DNA from: CALZIK01 sp046756565 | GTDB lineage: Bacteria; Acidobacteriota; Thermoanaerobaculia; Multivoradales; JAHEKO01 | NCBI GenBank assembly: GCA_046756565.1 | Contig: JBHHWO010000195.1 | Span: 1 to 7,181 of the forward strand | Length of the DNA stretch: 7,181 nt | Direction: 5' to 3' | Program-made: the position numbers and the translations under genes | Shown here: positions 1-5,247 of the stretch, piece after piece | Layout of the letters: every line of letters starts with the position of its first letter | Numbering within the stretch: the stretch's first letter is position 1 | Notes under the pieces: generated by a model | The model's input: only the letters and a program-made list of their open reading frames with translations | Databases searched by the model: none | Told to the model about the DNA's origin: nothing

Positions 1-25
1 ATCCTTCGCTTCGCTCAGGACGACA
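1..25. repeat. Intergenic palindromic repeat, truncated by window edge
   Basis: The first 20 bases are identical to positions 1566-1585, and bases 21-25 (CGACA) differ from that copy by one base (TGACA). The unit contains the small inverted pair ATCCT/AGGA(T) around a TCGCTTCGCTC centre. The remaining bases up to 77 lie downstream of the minus-strand gene ending at 78. They contain a T-run (43-48) but no convincing terminator stem. Confidence 0.75.
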
Positions 26-73
26 ACCGTAGATGGATTGCCTTTTTTGGGGAGGCCGCTACCTCAGTCCGAT

Positions 74-94
74 CCGCTCACCGCTCACCGCTCA
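74..94. repeat. Three tandem CCGCTCA heptamers across a stop codon
   Basis: Three perfect copies of CCGCTCA occupy 74-80, 81-87 and 88-94. They encode the last residues and the TGA stop of the minus-strand PH-domain gene, whose tail reads ...AVSGER. Because the unit is 7 bases, copy loss shifts the reading frame at the very end of the gene. Confidence 0.9.
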
Positions 95-881
95 CCGCCC
101 GCCGCAGCGCCCGCGCTTCGCCCAGTAACTCCTGCGCGGCGCCGGCGAGGTCGCCCGGCTCGTCCACCGTGTCGACCGCCATAGGCTCGCGCTTGCCGCT
201 TTGCACCACCTGAATCCGTGCCCGGATCTTGTCGCGCAGGACAGAGGCATTCTCGAGGCCGCGGAAGCGCCCAACGTGGAAGCTGTCCTTCTGCTGCGTC
301 GGGTCCTCGTTCGAGCTGCCTCCGGAGCCACCGCCGGCGGTGTGGACCTCGAGGTCCGAGAACCCGAAGAACCGCATGAGGGGACCCTGCCGTACGATCA
401 TGTTCTGGATGTTGGCGACCGACATCGTCTGCTCGCGCACCTTCCAGAGCCCATGCCGCAGCCGCAATGACCGTTCGCCGACCATGTACCAACGCAACTC
501 CCAGGAGAGCTTCAAGAAAAGGCCCGTGAAGATGAGCTGGGCGGCGAAGGCGCCGATCGCGAGCGCCTCGAAGAACAGGATGATGTTGGTGAGATCGAAG
601 CGCAGCCAGGCGAGCCCGATGTCGGCCTCGCCGATCTTGTCCATGACGCGGTCCCAGGCGGCGGCGTCGATGAAGTCCCAATCGGAGCCGCCCATGGCGC
701 CGAAGAAGGACAGCGAGAACAGGAGACCCGTGAATGCCGCGATCTGCTTCGGGAACCACATGAGGATGCTGTAGTGGAAAAACCCGCGAGTGGCGCGAAA
801 GGTCTCGAGCTCGTCACCCGCTCCGGGCGGCGGCTCGGGCCGCTCGGGAACGCGCAGGAACCTGAGCAGCCGCTCCCTCAC
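78..881 (-). CDS. Membrane-anchored bacterial PH-domain (bPH2, YdbS/YdbT-like) protein
   Basis: A 267-residue protein of the bacterial PH-domain 2 type (formerly DUF304). Two hydrophobic segments (about residues 38-62 and 97-123) are separated by an acidic, aromatic stretch. The PH-like domain follows at about 128-222, with the family's characteristic run QTMSVANIQNMIVRQGPLMR, then FFGFSDLEVHTAGG. A Gly/Ser-rich loop (183-192) and a polar insertion interrupt the strand after HTAGG, and the tail is Arg/Ala-rich. The start is GTG at 881. A Shine-Dalgarno GAGGAG lies 8 bases upstream inside the preceding gene, and the start overlaps that gene's TGA as GTGA, so the two are surely co-translated. 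YdbS/YdbT-type proteins are membrane proteins of poorly defined role, linked in Bacillus to envelope stress and bacteriocin resistance. Specific function here is unknown. Confidence 0.88.
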   Translation of the reverse strand: MRERLLRFLRVPERPEPPPGAGDELETFRATRGFFHYSILMWFPKQIAAFTGLLFSLSFFGAMGGSDWDFIDAAAWDRVMDKIGEADIGLAWLRFDLTNIILFFEALAIGAFAAQLIFTGLFLKLSWELRWYMVGERSLRLRHGLWKVREQTMSVANIQNMIVRQGPLMRFFGFSDLEVHTAGGGSGGSSNEDPTQQKDSFHVGRFRGLENASVLRDKIRARIQVVQSGKREPMAVDTVDEPGDLAGAAQELLGEARALRRAVSGER

Positions 882-1432
882 GGCTCGAGCTCCTCGAAGT
901 CCAGTGGGGGCGGCTCGCTTGCGCTCCGCTTCGCGGCCAGCTCTTCGCGGAGCGCCTTGAGCTCGGCCGCGGTCTCGCGGAGAGCGCGGACCACCTCGTC
1001 CGTCGCAACGGCCTCGCCGGGTGGCGCGACCGTCTCGGTTCTGCGCGCGCCGCGCATCCGGGCGTAGAGGAAGTCTCGCACCTCGGCGTAGTCGGGCAGG
1101 CCCTCGATCGTCATCTCGGCCTGCGACGATCCCGAGGCGGTCTGCACCTGGACCTTCGCCAGCCCAAGCCAGCGCTCGAAGAGATTGCTACTCAGATGGA
1201 TGTCCTGGATCCGCTCGAAGTCCAGGCTGATCTCGCGCCGGAAGAGCACTCCCCAGCGCGCCGTGATGCCCTTCTCGTCCCAGTGGTACCGGAGAGTGCG
1301 GAATCGAAACGTCCGCGGAATCAGAGCGATGAAGAAGAACGGTCCCAGAACCAGCGATTCGAGGATGTAGTACTTGTAGAGATTCGGGTGAGGCCGGCGG
1401 TCCTGGGGGCTGGTGGGAGTGGGTTGGGTCAC
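878..1432 (-). CDS. Small membrane PH-domain (bPH2, YdbS-like) protein with helical tail
   Basis: A 184-residue protein and the first gene of the minus-strand pair. A Pro-rich N-terminus leads into one hydrophobic segment (about 21-39, LVLGPFFFIALIP). A bPH2 domain at about 47-126 carries the pattern ISLDFERIQDIHLSSNLFE, then RWLGLAKVQVQTASG and IEGLPDYAEVRDFL. These match the family's repeated 'RIQ.....R.FGL..V.V.TA.G' core. Residues 145-169 (VVRALRETAAELKALREELA) look like an amphipathic helix or coiled coil, and the protein ends in an acidic Pro-rich tail. The start is GTG at 1432, with no good Shine-Dalgarno just upstream; an alternative start is possible but no better codon is visible. 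The 4-base overlap with the next PH gene implies one operon and probably one complex, as for YdbS/YdbT. The domain call is firm, the role unknown. Confidence 0.86.
   Translation of the reverse strand: MTQPTPTSPQDRRPHPNLYKYYILESLVLGPFFFIALIPRTFRFRTLRYHWDEKGITARWGVLFRREISLDFERIQDIHLSSNLFERWLGLAKVQVQTASGSSQAEMTIEGLPDYAEVRDFLYARMRGARRTETVAPPGEAVATDEVVRALRETAAELKALREELAAKRSASEPPPLDFEELEP
890..895 (-). promoter_or_regulatory. Ribosome binding site for the second PH-domain gene
   Basis: On the minus strand GAGGAG lies 8 bases before the GTG at 881. It sits inside the codons for the acidic tail (EELEP) of the upstream gene. It supports the GTG start and the coupled translation of the pair. Confidence 0.65.
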
Positions 1433-1495
1433 GCGGTGAGTCTACGGCAGGGCCACCGTCGGGTGTGGCGGCCGACACCACGCCTTGTCCCCCGT

Positions 1496-1590
1496 TGTCA
1501 TTCCGAGCGTATGCGAGGAATCCCGGAGCTGGTTCGGTCGCGGAAAATGCAGCCTACATTGAGGGATCCTTCGCTTCGCTCAGGATGACA
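1496..1590. repeat. Inverted-repeat (REP/BIME-like) element, copy 1
   Basis: The left arm at 1496-1524 begins TGTCATTCCGAGCG and ends GAGGAATCCC. The right arm at 1563-1590 is its approximate reverse complement, beginning GGGATCCTTCGC and ending CTCAGGATGACA. The arms enclose about 38 unrelated bases, giving a 95-base unit with TGTCA/TGACA ends. The right arm matches the repeat at the window's first bases at 24 of 25 positions. Such arrangements are typical of non-autonomous palindromic repeats dispersed between genes. No transposase is present here. Confidence 0.8.
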
Positions 1591-1640
1591 GGGTAAAGAC
1601 GGCGCTCAGGCGAGGCGATCCCGGACAGTCCCCGCTCGCA

Positions 1641-1730
1641 GTGATTCCGAGCGCAGCGAGGAATCCCCCTGGTCCGGGTGTGTCCGGCGCCGCCACGCGG
1701 CGTCATTCTGCCGCTCCGCTCGGACTGACA
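1641..1730. repeat. Inverted-repeat (REP/BIME-like) element, degenerate copy 2
   Basis: The left arm at 1641-1667 reads GTGATTCCGAGCG followed by CAGCGAGGAATCCC. The right arm at 1702-1730 ends CGCTCGGACTGACA and resembles the reverse complement of the same motif. The overall span of 90 bases nearly equals that of the 1496-1590 element, so this looks like a second, more decayed copy of the same paired unit. The central sequences of the two elements do not obviously match. Confidence 0.6.
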
Positions 1731-1737
1731 TGGTCCC

Positions 1738-1746
1738 TGGTAAAAT
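1738..1746 (+). promoter_or_regulatory. Candidate extended -10 promoter for the amidase/actin-like pair
   Basis: TGGTAAAAT fits an extended -10 element (TGn followed by TAAAAT, five of six bases matching TATAAT). No good -35 hexamer lies at 16-18 bases upstream, which extended -10 promoters can tolerate. Transcription starting near 1753 would give a leader of about 70 bases before the ATG at 1826. This is a by-eye match only. Confidence 0.3.
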
Positions 1747-1762
1747 CACCGCAGTCCCCGAA

Positions 1763-1778
1763 CACTCGGTAGCGAGTG
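1763..1778 (+). other. Short hairpin in the amidase 5' leader
   Basis: CACTCG and CGAGTG form a perfect 6-base stem with a GTAG loop. The AGTG inside the right arm (1775-1778) could instead pair with CACT at 1787-1790, so two small foldings are mutually exclusive. It matches no riboswitch that I recognise and may be incidental. Confidence 0.35.
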
Positions 1779-1825
1779 GAGGTTTTCACTTCTGATCGGC
1801 ACTTACTGGCGTAAAAAGACCTGAG

Positions 1826-2911
1826 ATGTCCGAGCTCGCGCAGATCAAGCAGCGGTTGATCCGCGGCGCCGTCCGCGAGAACGTCGACGTCATCCGGGGC
1901 CGCTACCGCTTCCGGAAGCCGTCAAAAGGGAAGCGGTTTCAGGCCCTGGCACGGATCCTGTTTTTTCTGACCCTCCCGGTCGCGCTCTTCTTCGGCGCGT
2001 ATCTGGCCACCCACTTGGTCGAGTCCTGGATCGGTCTACGCAGCGCCGAGCTCACCGAGCGCGTTGTCGCCAACGCCCGTGAGGGCGGCGACCCGCGCTT
2101 CGCGCTCCTCGATCCCGAAAGCACGAGTGGTTCCGTGGCGGGCTCGGAGGAGTCGGCTGAGCTCAGCGTCGCCGGGGCCGTCGCGCTCCCGAACGCGATC
2201 GACCGCTCGATCTTCCCGCTCGGCGTGCGCAAGATCGTCGTCGACCCGGGCCACGGCGGCGAGAACACCGGTACCGTCTCGCCCAGCGGCCTGGCGGAAA
2301 AGGAGATCGCCCTCGACATCTCGAAGCGCGTCGAGGAGATCTTGAAGCAAGCCGACTTCGAGGTGGCCCTGACCCGCACCGAGGACGAGTTCGTCTCGCT
2401 CGAAGAGCGCGCCGAGATCGCCAACCAGGCAGAGGGCGACCTCTTCGTTTCGATCCATCTGAACTGGATCGAGACCCGCCAGGTGCGGGGTATCGAGACC
2501 TACTTCCTCGGGCCGACCGACGATCCCTATCTCGCCCAGCTCGCCGCTGCCGAGAACCAGGACTCGGGCTATTCGCTCGCCGACTTCCGCAAGATGCTCG
2601 ACCGCGTCTTTGCCGACGTGCGCCAGGACGAGTCGGAAAAACTCGCCCGCTCGGTGCAGCGTTCCCTGTACAATTCGCTCCGCAGAGTCAATCCGACCCT
2701 GCAGGATAGGGGAGTCAAAAAGGCTCCCTTTATCGTCTTGACGGGTACCGAGATGCCGGCCATCCTCGCCGAGGTGTCCTGTCTTTCGAATGCCAGAGAA
2801 GCCAGACTCCTGATGATCCCCGAATACCGCCAGTTCATTGCCGAGGCGCTCTCGACCGGAATCGAGAGTTACGCTCGGGAGCTGAATCGAACAAGCCTGA
2901 GAGGTAGCTAG
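1826..2911 (+). CDS. Membrane-anchored N-acetylmuramoyl-L-alanine amidase (Amidase_3)
   Basis: A 361-residue zinc amidase predicted to cut the bond between N-acetylmuramic acid and the first L-Ala of peptidoglycan. A basic tail of about 40 residues precedes one membrane segment (about 43-63, ILFFLTLPVALFFGAYLA). Positive-inside topology puts the tail in the cytoplasm and the enzyme in the periplasm. A variable linker runs to about 134. The Amidase_3 domain (about 135-352) shows DPGHGG with zinc ligand H143, GLAEKE with E158, SIHLN with H211, and ILAEVSCLSN with catalytic E316. The AAAENQDSG and RGVKKAPFIVL segments are also typical, so the active site looks intact. There are no LysM or AMIN domains. 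The ATG at 1826 is the natural start, though its Shine-Dalgarno is weak. The actin-like gene begins 5 bases after the stop, implying an operon. Confidence 0.94.
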   Translation: MSELAQIKQRLIRGAVRENVDVIRGRYRFRKPSKGKRFQALARILFFLTLPVALFFGAYLATHLVESWIGLRSAELTERVVANAREGGDPRFALLDPESTSGSVAGSEESAELSVAGAVALPNAIDRSIFPLGVRKIVVDPGHGGENTGTVSPSGLAEKEIALDISKRVEEILKQADFEVALTRTEDEFVSLEERAEIANQAEGDLFVSIHLNWIETRQVRGIETYFLGPTDDPYLAQLAAAENQDSGYSLADFRKMLDRVFADVRQDESEKLARSVQRSLYNSLRRVNPTLQDRGVKKAPFIVLTGTEMPAILAEVSCLSNAREARLLMIPEYRQFIAEALSTGIESYARELNRTSLRGS

Positions 2912-2916
2912 TATTT

Positions 2917-3954
2917 ATGACCGCGAACGAACCAGAAAAGGCCGAAGTCCTCCACGTCGGCATTGATCTCGGAACCTCCCGTAGCTCGATCTCGACCTCG
3001 GCCGGCGAGAGAGTCTTTATCGACAGCTACGTCGGGTGGCCGCTCGACATGGTGGCGAGCAGGGTCCTCAAGAAGAAGATCCTGATCGGCGAGGACGCCT
3101 TGAAGAACCGGATCATGCTGGACCTCCACCGGCCGCTCGAGCGTGGCCTGATCAAAGAGGGCTCGGACAAGGACCTGACCGCGGTTCGCGAGATCGTCGC
3201 TCACCTCTTGAAGAAGGCCAAAGTCAAGTCCAAGCACAAGGTCCGTGCGGTCATCGGAGTGCCGGCCGAGGCCATGCGGGTCAACAAGCAGCAGCTCAGG
3301 AACGTCCTATCCGGCCTGGTCGAGTCGCTGATCATCATCTCCGAGCCGTTCGCCGTGGCCTACGGTCTCGACGCTCTTCTGCACGCTCTCATCGTCGACG
3401 TCGGCGCCGGCACCAGCGACTTCTGCGTCATGAACGGCCGCTTCCCGACCGACGAGGACCAGCGCACGCTCACTCAGGCGGGCGACTGGGTAGACGAGCA
3501 GCTCGAGAAGCTGATCGCCGATCGCCATCCCGACGTCACCTTCTCCGGCCACATGGCCCGCGAGTGGAAAGAGAAGAACGCTTTCGTCGGCGACCCAGAG
3601 GGCGCCGTCAAGGTCAGCGTTCCGGTCCACGGAAAGCCTACCGAGATCGATATCACGAAAGAGCTCAAGACCGCCTGTGAGTCACTCATCGCGCCGATCA
3701 CCGAGACCATGATCGAGCTGGTCGCCAAGGTCGAGCCCGAGTACCAGGCCGAGGTGAGGAACCACATCATCCTCTCCGGCGGCTCGGCTCTGACCCGTGG
3801 CCTCGGCGAGACCCTCGAGCGCGCGCTCGACGAGTATGGAGGCGGCTCCGTTCGCCAGGTCGAAGACCCGCTCTTCGTCGGCTCCGATGGTGGCCTGCAG
3901 ATCGCCAAGGACGCTCCGGCGAGCGACTGGGAAAAAGTCCCGGCGAAGTCGTAA
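2917..3954 (+). CDS. mamK: MamK-family actin-like ATPase
   Basis: A 345-residue actin/HSP70-fold protein of MamK length that resembles MamK closely throughout. The phosphate-1 loop is GIDLGTS (15-21). It is followed by VGWP (39-42), IGEDAL (57-62), LDLHRPLERG (68-77) and IGVPAEA (113-119). Phosphate-2 is IVDVGAGTSD (159-168) and the adenosine motif is LSGGSAL (286-292). E143 in SEPFAVAYG and D161 fall at the positions I recall as catalytic in Magnetospirillum MamK, so ATP hydrolysis is probably retained. In magnetotactic bacteria MamK forms cytoplasmic filaments that align magnetosomes; no other magnetosome gene is visible here, so that role should not be assumed. GAGAGG at 2899-2904 is a plausible but distant ribosome binding site for the ATG at 2917. 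It follows the amidase by 5 bases. MreB is less likely: its characteristic sequence is absent. Confidence 0.92.
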   Translation: MTANEPEKAEVLHVGIDLGTSRSSISTSAGERVFIDSYVGWPLDMVASRVLKKKILIGEDALKNRIMLDLHRPLERGLIKEGSDKDLTAVREIVAHLLKKAKVKSKHKVRAVIGVPAEAMRVNKQQLRNVLSGLVESLIIISEPFAVAYGLDALLHALIVDVGAGTSDFCVMNGRFPTDEDQRTLTQAGDWVDEQLEKLIADRHPDVTFSGHMAREWKEKNAFVGDPEGAVKVSVPVHGKPTEIDITKELKTACESLIAPITETMIELVAKVEPEYQAEVRNHIILSGGSALTRGLGETLERALDEYGGGSVRQVEDPLFVGSDGGLQIAKDAPASDWEKVPAKS

Positions 3955-3960
3955 ACGGTG

Positions 3961-3986
3961 CGTGGCCGCGCTCCCGCGCGACCACG
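3961..3986 (+). terminator. GC-rich hairpin just after the actin-like gene
   Basis: CGTGGCCGCGC (3961-3971) pairs with GCGCGACCACG (3976-3986) over 11 positions, with a single C/A mismatch and a TCCC loop. It starts 7 bases after the TAA. No T-tract follows, so it may act as a Rho-assisted or mRNA-stabilising end rather than a classical intrinsic terminator. Confidence 0.5.
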
Positions 3987-3999
3987 ACTGACCCACCCC

Positions 4000-4035
4000 G
4001 TCATCCTGAGCGCAGGCTGCTGCCCTCAGGATGAC
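4000..4035. terminator. Repeat-derived palindrome between convergent genes
   Basis: GTCATCCTGAG (4000-4010) and CTCAGGATGAC (4025-4035) are a perfect 11-base inverted repeat around 14 GC-rich bases. The arms are the same motif as the dispersed repeats elsewhere in the window. The right arm abuts the stop codon (TTA on the plus strand, 4036-4038) of the converging minus-strand gene. It is well placed to act as a two-way transcript end, though neither side has a long T-tract. Confidence 0.55.
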
Positions 4036-5082
4036 TTACTCTTCTTCCCCTCCCGCAACCGCCCGCACCAGATCCTCCGCCGCCTCGGCCATCGTCTTCT
4101 CCCCCTCGAGATACCCGGTCCACTCGGCCTTCATCGCCTCGTGGTACTCCCCGAAGATATCCAACGCAAACGTCATCGGCACGTATCCTGGCTCAGATAT
4201 CGCTCCCGCTTCCTCCGCGCCGGCCCTCCTTTCTAATACCCGCCGCACCAGATCACCCGTCGTATAGAACTGCACCGCGTGCCACAGATCCCTCGGCAAC
4301 GGCACACCCGCTCGCTCGGCGGCCTCCGCGAGGGCCTTCGGAATCGGAGCCCCACGGCCCATCAAGATGTGCGATGCCTCGTGGAAGACCGTCTCCAAAG
4401 CCACCGGCCCCTCGCCCGCCGTGTTCCGGACCCAGATGTGGCCTCCCTCGGGCGTGAGATAGATCGTGTGGGCGCTCGACCAGCCCACCGTTTCCACCAT
4501 GTCCGTGCGAATCGGCAGGCCGTCCAGAGGTTTCTCGTAGAGCTCCGCCAGCCGCCTCGCGACATCCGTCTGGTGGATCTCGAGCAGGGGAAGCAGCCGC
4601 GCGACCCAGCCCCGGTTCGCCTCGTTCTGTGACTCCCACCGGCAAGCCCGGTACGCCGGCGCCGCGGCCGCCCGAACGCTCGCCGCGATCTCGGCCAGCT
4701 CCCGGTCGTCTTCGTCGTCCAGCTCCTCGCCGATCAAGCCGAGCCGGATCACGAACTGCCGGCCCCGCGCCTGCGGCGGCGAGACCGTCTCCGCGTAGAA
4801 ACCCACGGCGTGGTCCCACGCGCTTCGAAGGGGTCTAGACAGCTCCGAGAAACACGACGCCTCCTCACCGCTGTGAAAGAGCTCCGGCCGGTCCGACCAA
4901 CGAGTCCGGCCGGCCTCGAGCAGCGCGTCGTGGAGATTCACCTCGAAGTCGCTGTGGAACGCGAAGTGCGGTGTCTTCGCGACGAGAGTGCCCTCCGTCT
5001 CCTGAGCGTGGCTGACTCCCGCCCCGCACAGAACAACTCCCAGCGTGAAAAGAACTCCGGGCCACCGAAAGGCCTGCCGCAT
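4036..5082 (-). CDS. Exported putative zinc metallopeptidase with HExxH motif
   Basis: A 348-residue protein starting at the ATG at 5082. An AAGGAGG Shine-Dalgarno sits 7 bases upstream, and a Sec signal peptide begins at residue 1: MRQAFRW, a hydrophobic core about 8-23, and likely cleavage after SHA (26). An in-frame ATG at 5139 would add 19 residues ahead of the signal and has no such support. The mature part has VFHEASHIL (H234, E235, H238), the zinc-binding and catalytic signature of gluzincin-type peptidases. The third ligand is not certain: E253, E256 and H268 (in DLWHAVQFYTTGD) are candidates. Two cysteines remain after processing (C77, C147) and could pair in the periplasm. No lipobox is seen. 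The substrate is unknown, and I cannot name the family. It ends at the hairpin shared with the converging actin-like gene and follows a large secreted-protein gene on the same strand. Confidence 0.82.
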   Translation of the reverse strand: MRQAFRWPGVLFTLGVVLCGAGVSHAQETEGTLVAKTPHFAFHSDFEVNLHDALLEAGRTRWSDRPELFHSGEEASCFSELSRPLRSAWDHAVGFYAETVSPPQARGRQFVIRLGLIGEELDDEDDRELAEIAASVRAAAAPAYRACRWESQNEANRGWVARLLPLLEIHQTDVARRLAELYEKPLDGLPIRTDMVETVGWSSAHTIYLTPEGGHIWVRNTAGEGPVALETVFHEASHILMGRGAPIPKALAEAAERAGVPLPRDLWHAVQFYTTGDLVRRVLERRAGAEEAGAISEPGYVPMTFALDIFGEYHEAMKAEWTGYLEGEKTMAEAAEDLVRAVAGGEEE

Positions 5083-5089
5083 GACCGAT

Positions 5090-5096
5090 CCTCCTT
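5090..5096 (-). promoter_or_regulatory. Strong ribosome binding site deciding the metallopeptidase start
   Basis: On the minus strand AAGGAGG lies 7 bases before the ATG at 5082. It fixes translation at the start of the signal peptide rather than at the upstream in-frame ATG at 5139. Confidence 0.88.
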
Positions 5097-5160
5097 CTGC
5101 CTGATTCGCGCTCTCGATCTTATCTACGACACGCCGCACGACAGCGTTTGGCGCCCTTCA

Positions 5161-5190
5161 GTGTCATTCGGGCGAAACGAGGAATCCCAT
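5161..5190. repeat. Degenerate intergenic palindromic repeat half
   Basis: GTGTCATTCGGGCG followed by AAACGAGGAATCCCAT is a diverged copy of the left arm found at 1496-1524. A further degraded piece (GGGCGCAGCGAAGGGTG, from 5217) may be the remnant of a partner copy. It lies in the 165-base gap between two minus-strand genes. Confidence 0.6.
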
Positions 5191-5208
5191 GCACTGGCCG
5201 ACCGGAGC

Positions 5209-5224
5209 CTGCGCTCGGGCGCAG
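5209..5224 (-). terminator. Small hairpin downstream of the large secreted-protein gene
   Basis: CTGCGC and GCGCAG form a perfect 6-base stem with a 4-base loop, starting about 23 bases beyond the TAG stop at 5248-5250 on the minus strand. No T-tract follows, so a terminator role is only possible. It could separate this gene from the metallopeptidase gene. Confidence 0.3.
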
Positions 5225-5247
5225 CGAAGGGTGCCGATCCTAATGCT

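Larger units (their letters stand above)
1433..1825. other. Divergent intergenic region rich in repeats
   Basis: A 393-base gap between the minus-strand PH-domain pair and the plus-strand amidase/actin pair. It holds two inverted-repeat elements (1496-1590 and 1641-1730), a candidate extended -10 promoter (1738-1746) and a small leader hairpin (1763-1778). Both divergent transcripts must start in or near it. No convincing gene is present in either strand. Confidence 0.8.

Noticed and set aside
229..774. Plus-strand 181-residue open frame antisense to the second PH-domain gene
   Set aside because: It has no recognisable domain, is rich in Arg/Ser/Pro/Met from antisense codons, and is fully covered by a gene with clear membrane and PH features.
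1496..1730. CRISPR-like array in the repeat-rich gap
   Set aside because: The repeats are inverted, few and degenerate, with unequal spacing and no cas genes. They fit dispersed palindromic repeats.
1826..3954. Magnetosome gene cluster
   Set aside because: Only the MamK-like gene is present. The other genes in the window are not magnetosome genes.
5083..5139. Upstream in-frame ATG at 5139 as the metallopeptidase start
   Set aside because: It would put 19 polar residues before the signal peptide, whereas the ATG at 5082 has an AAGGAGG at ideal spacing.
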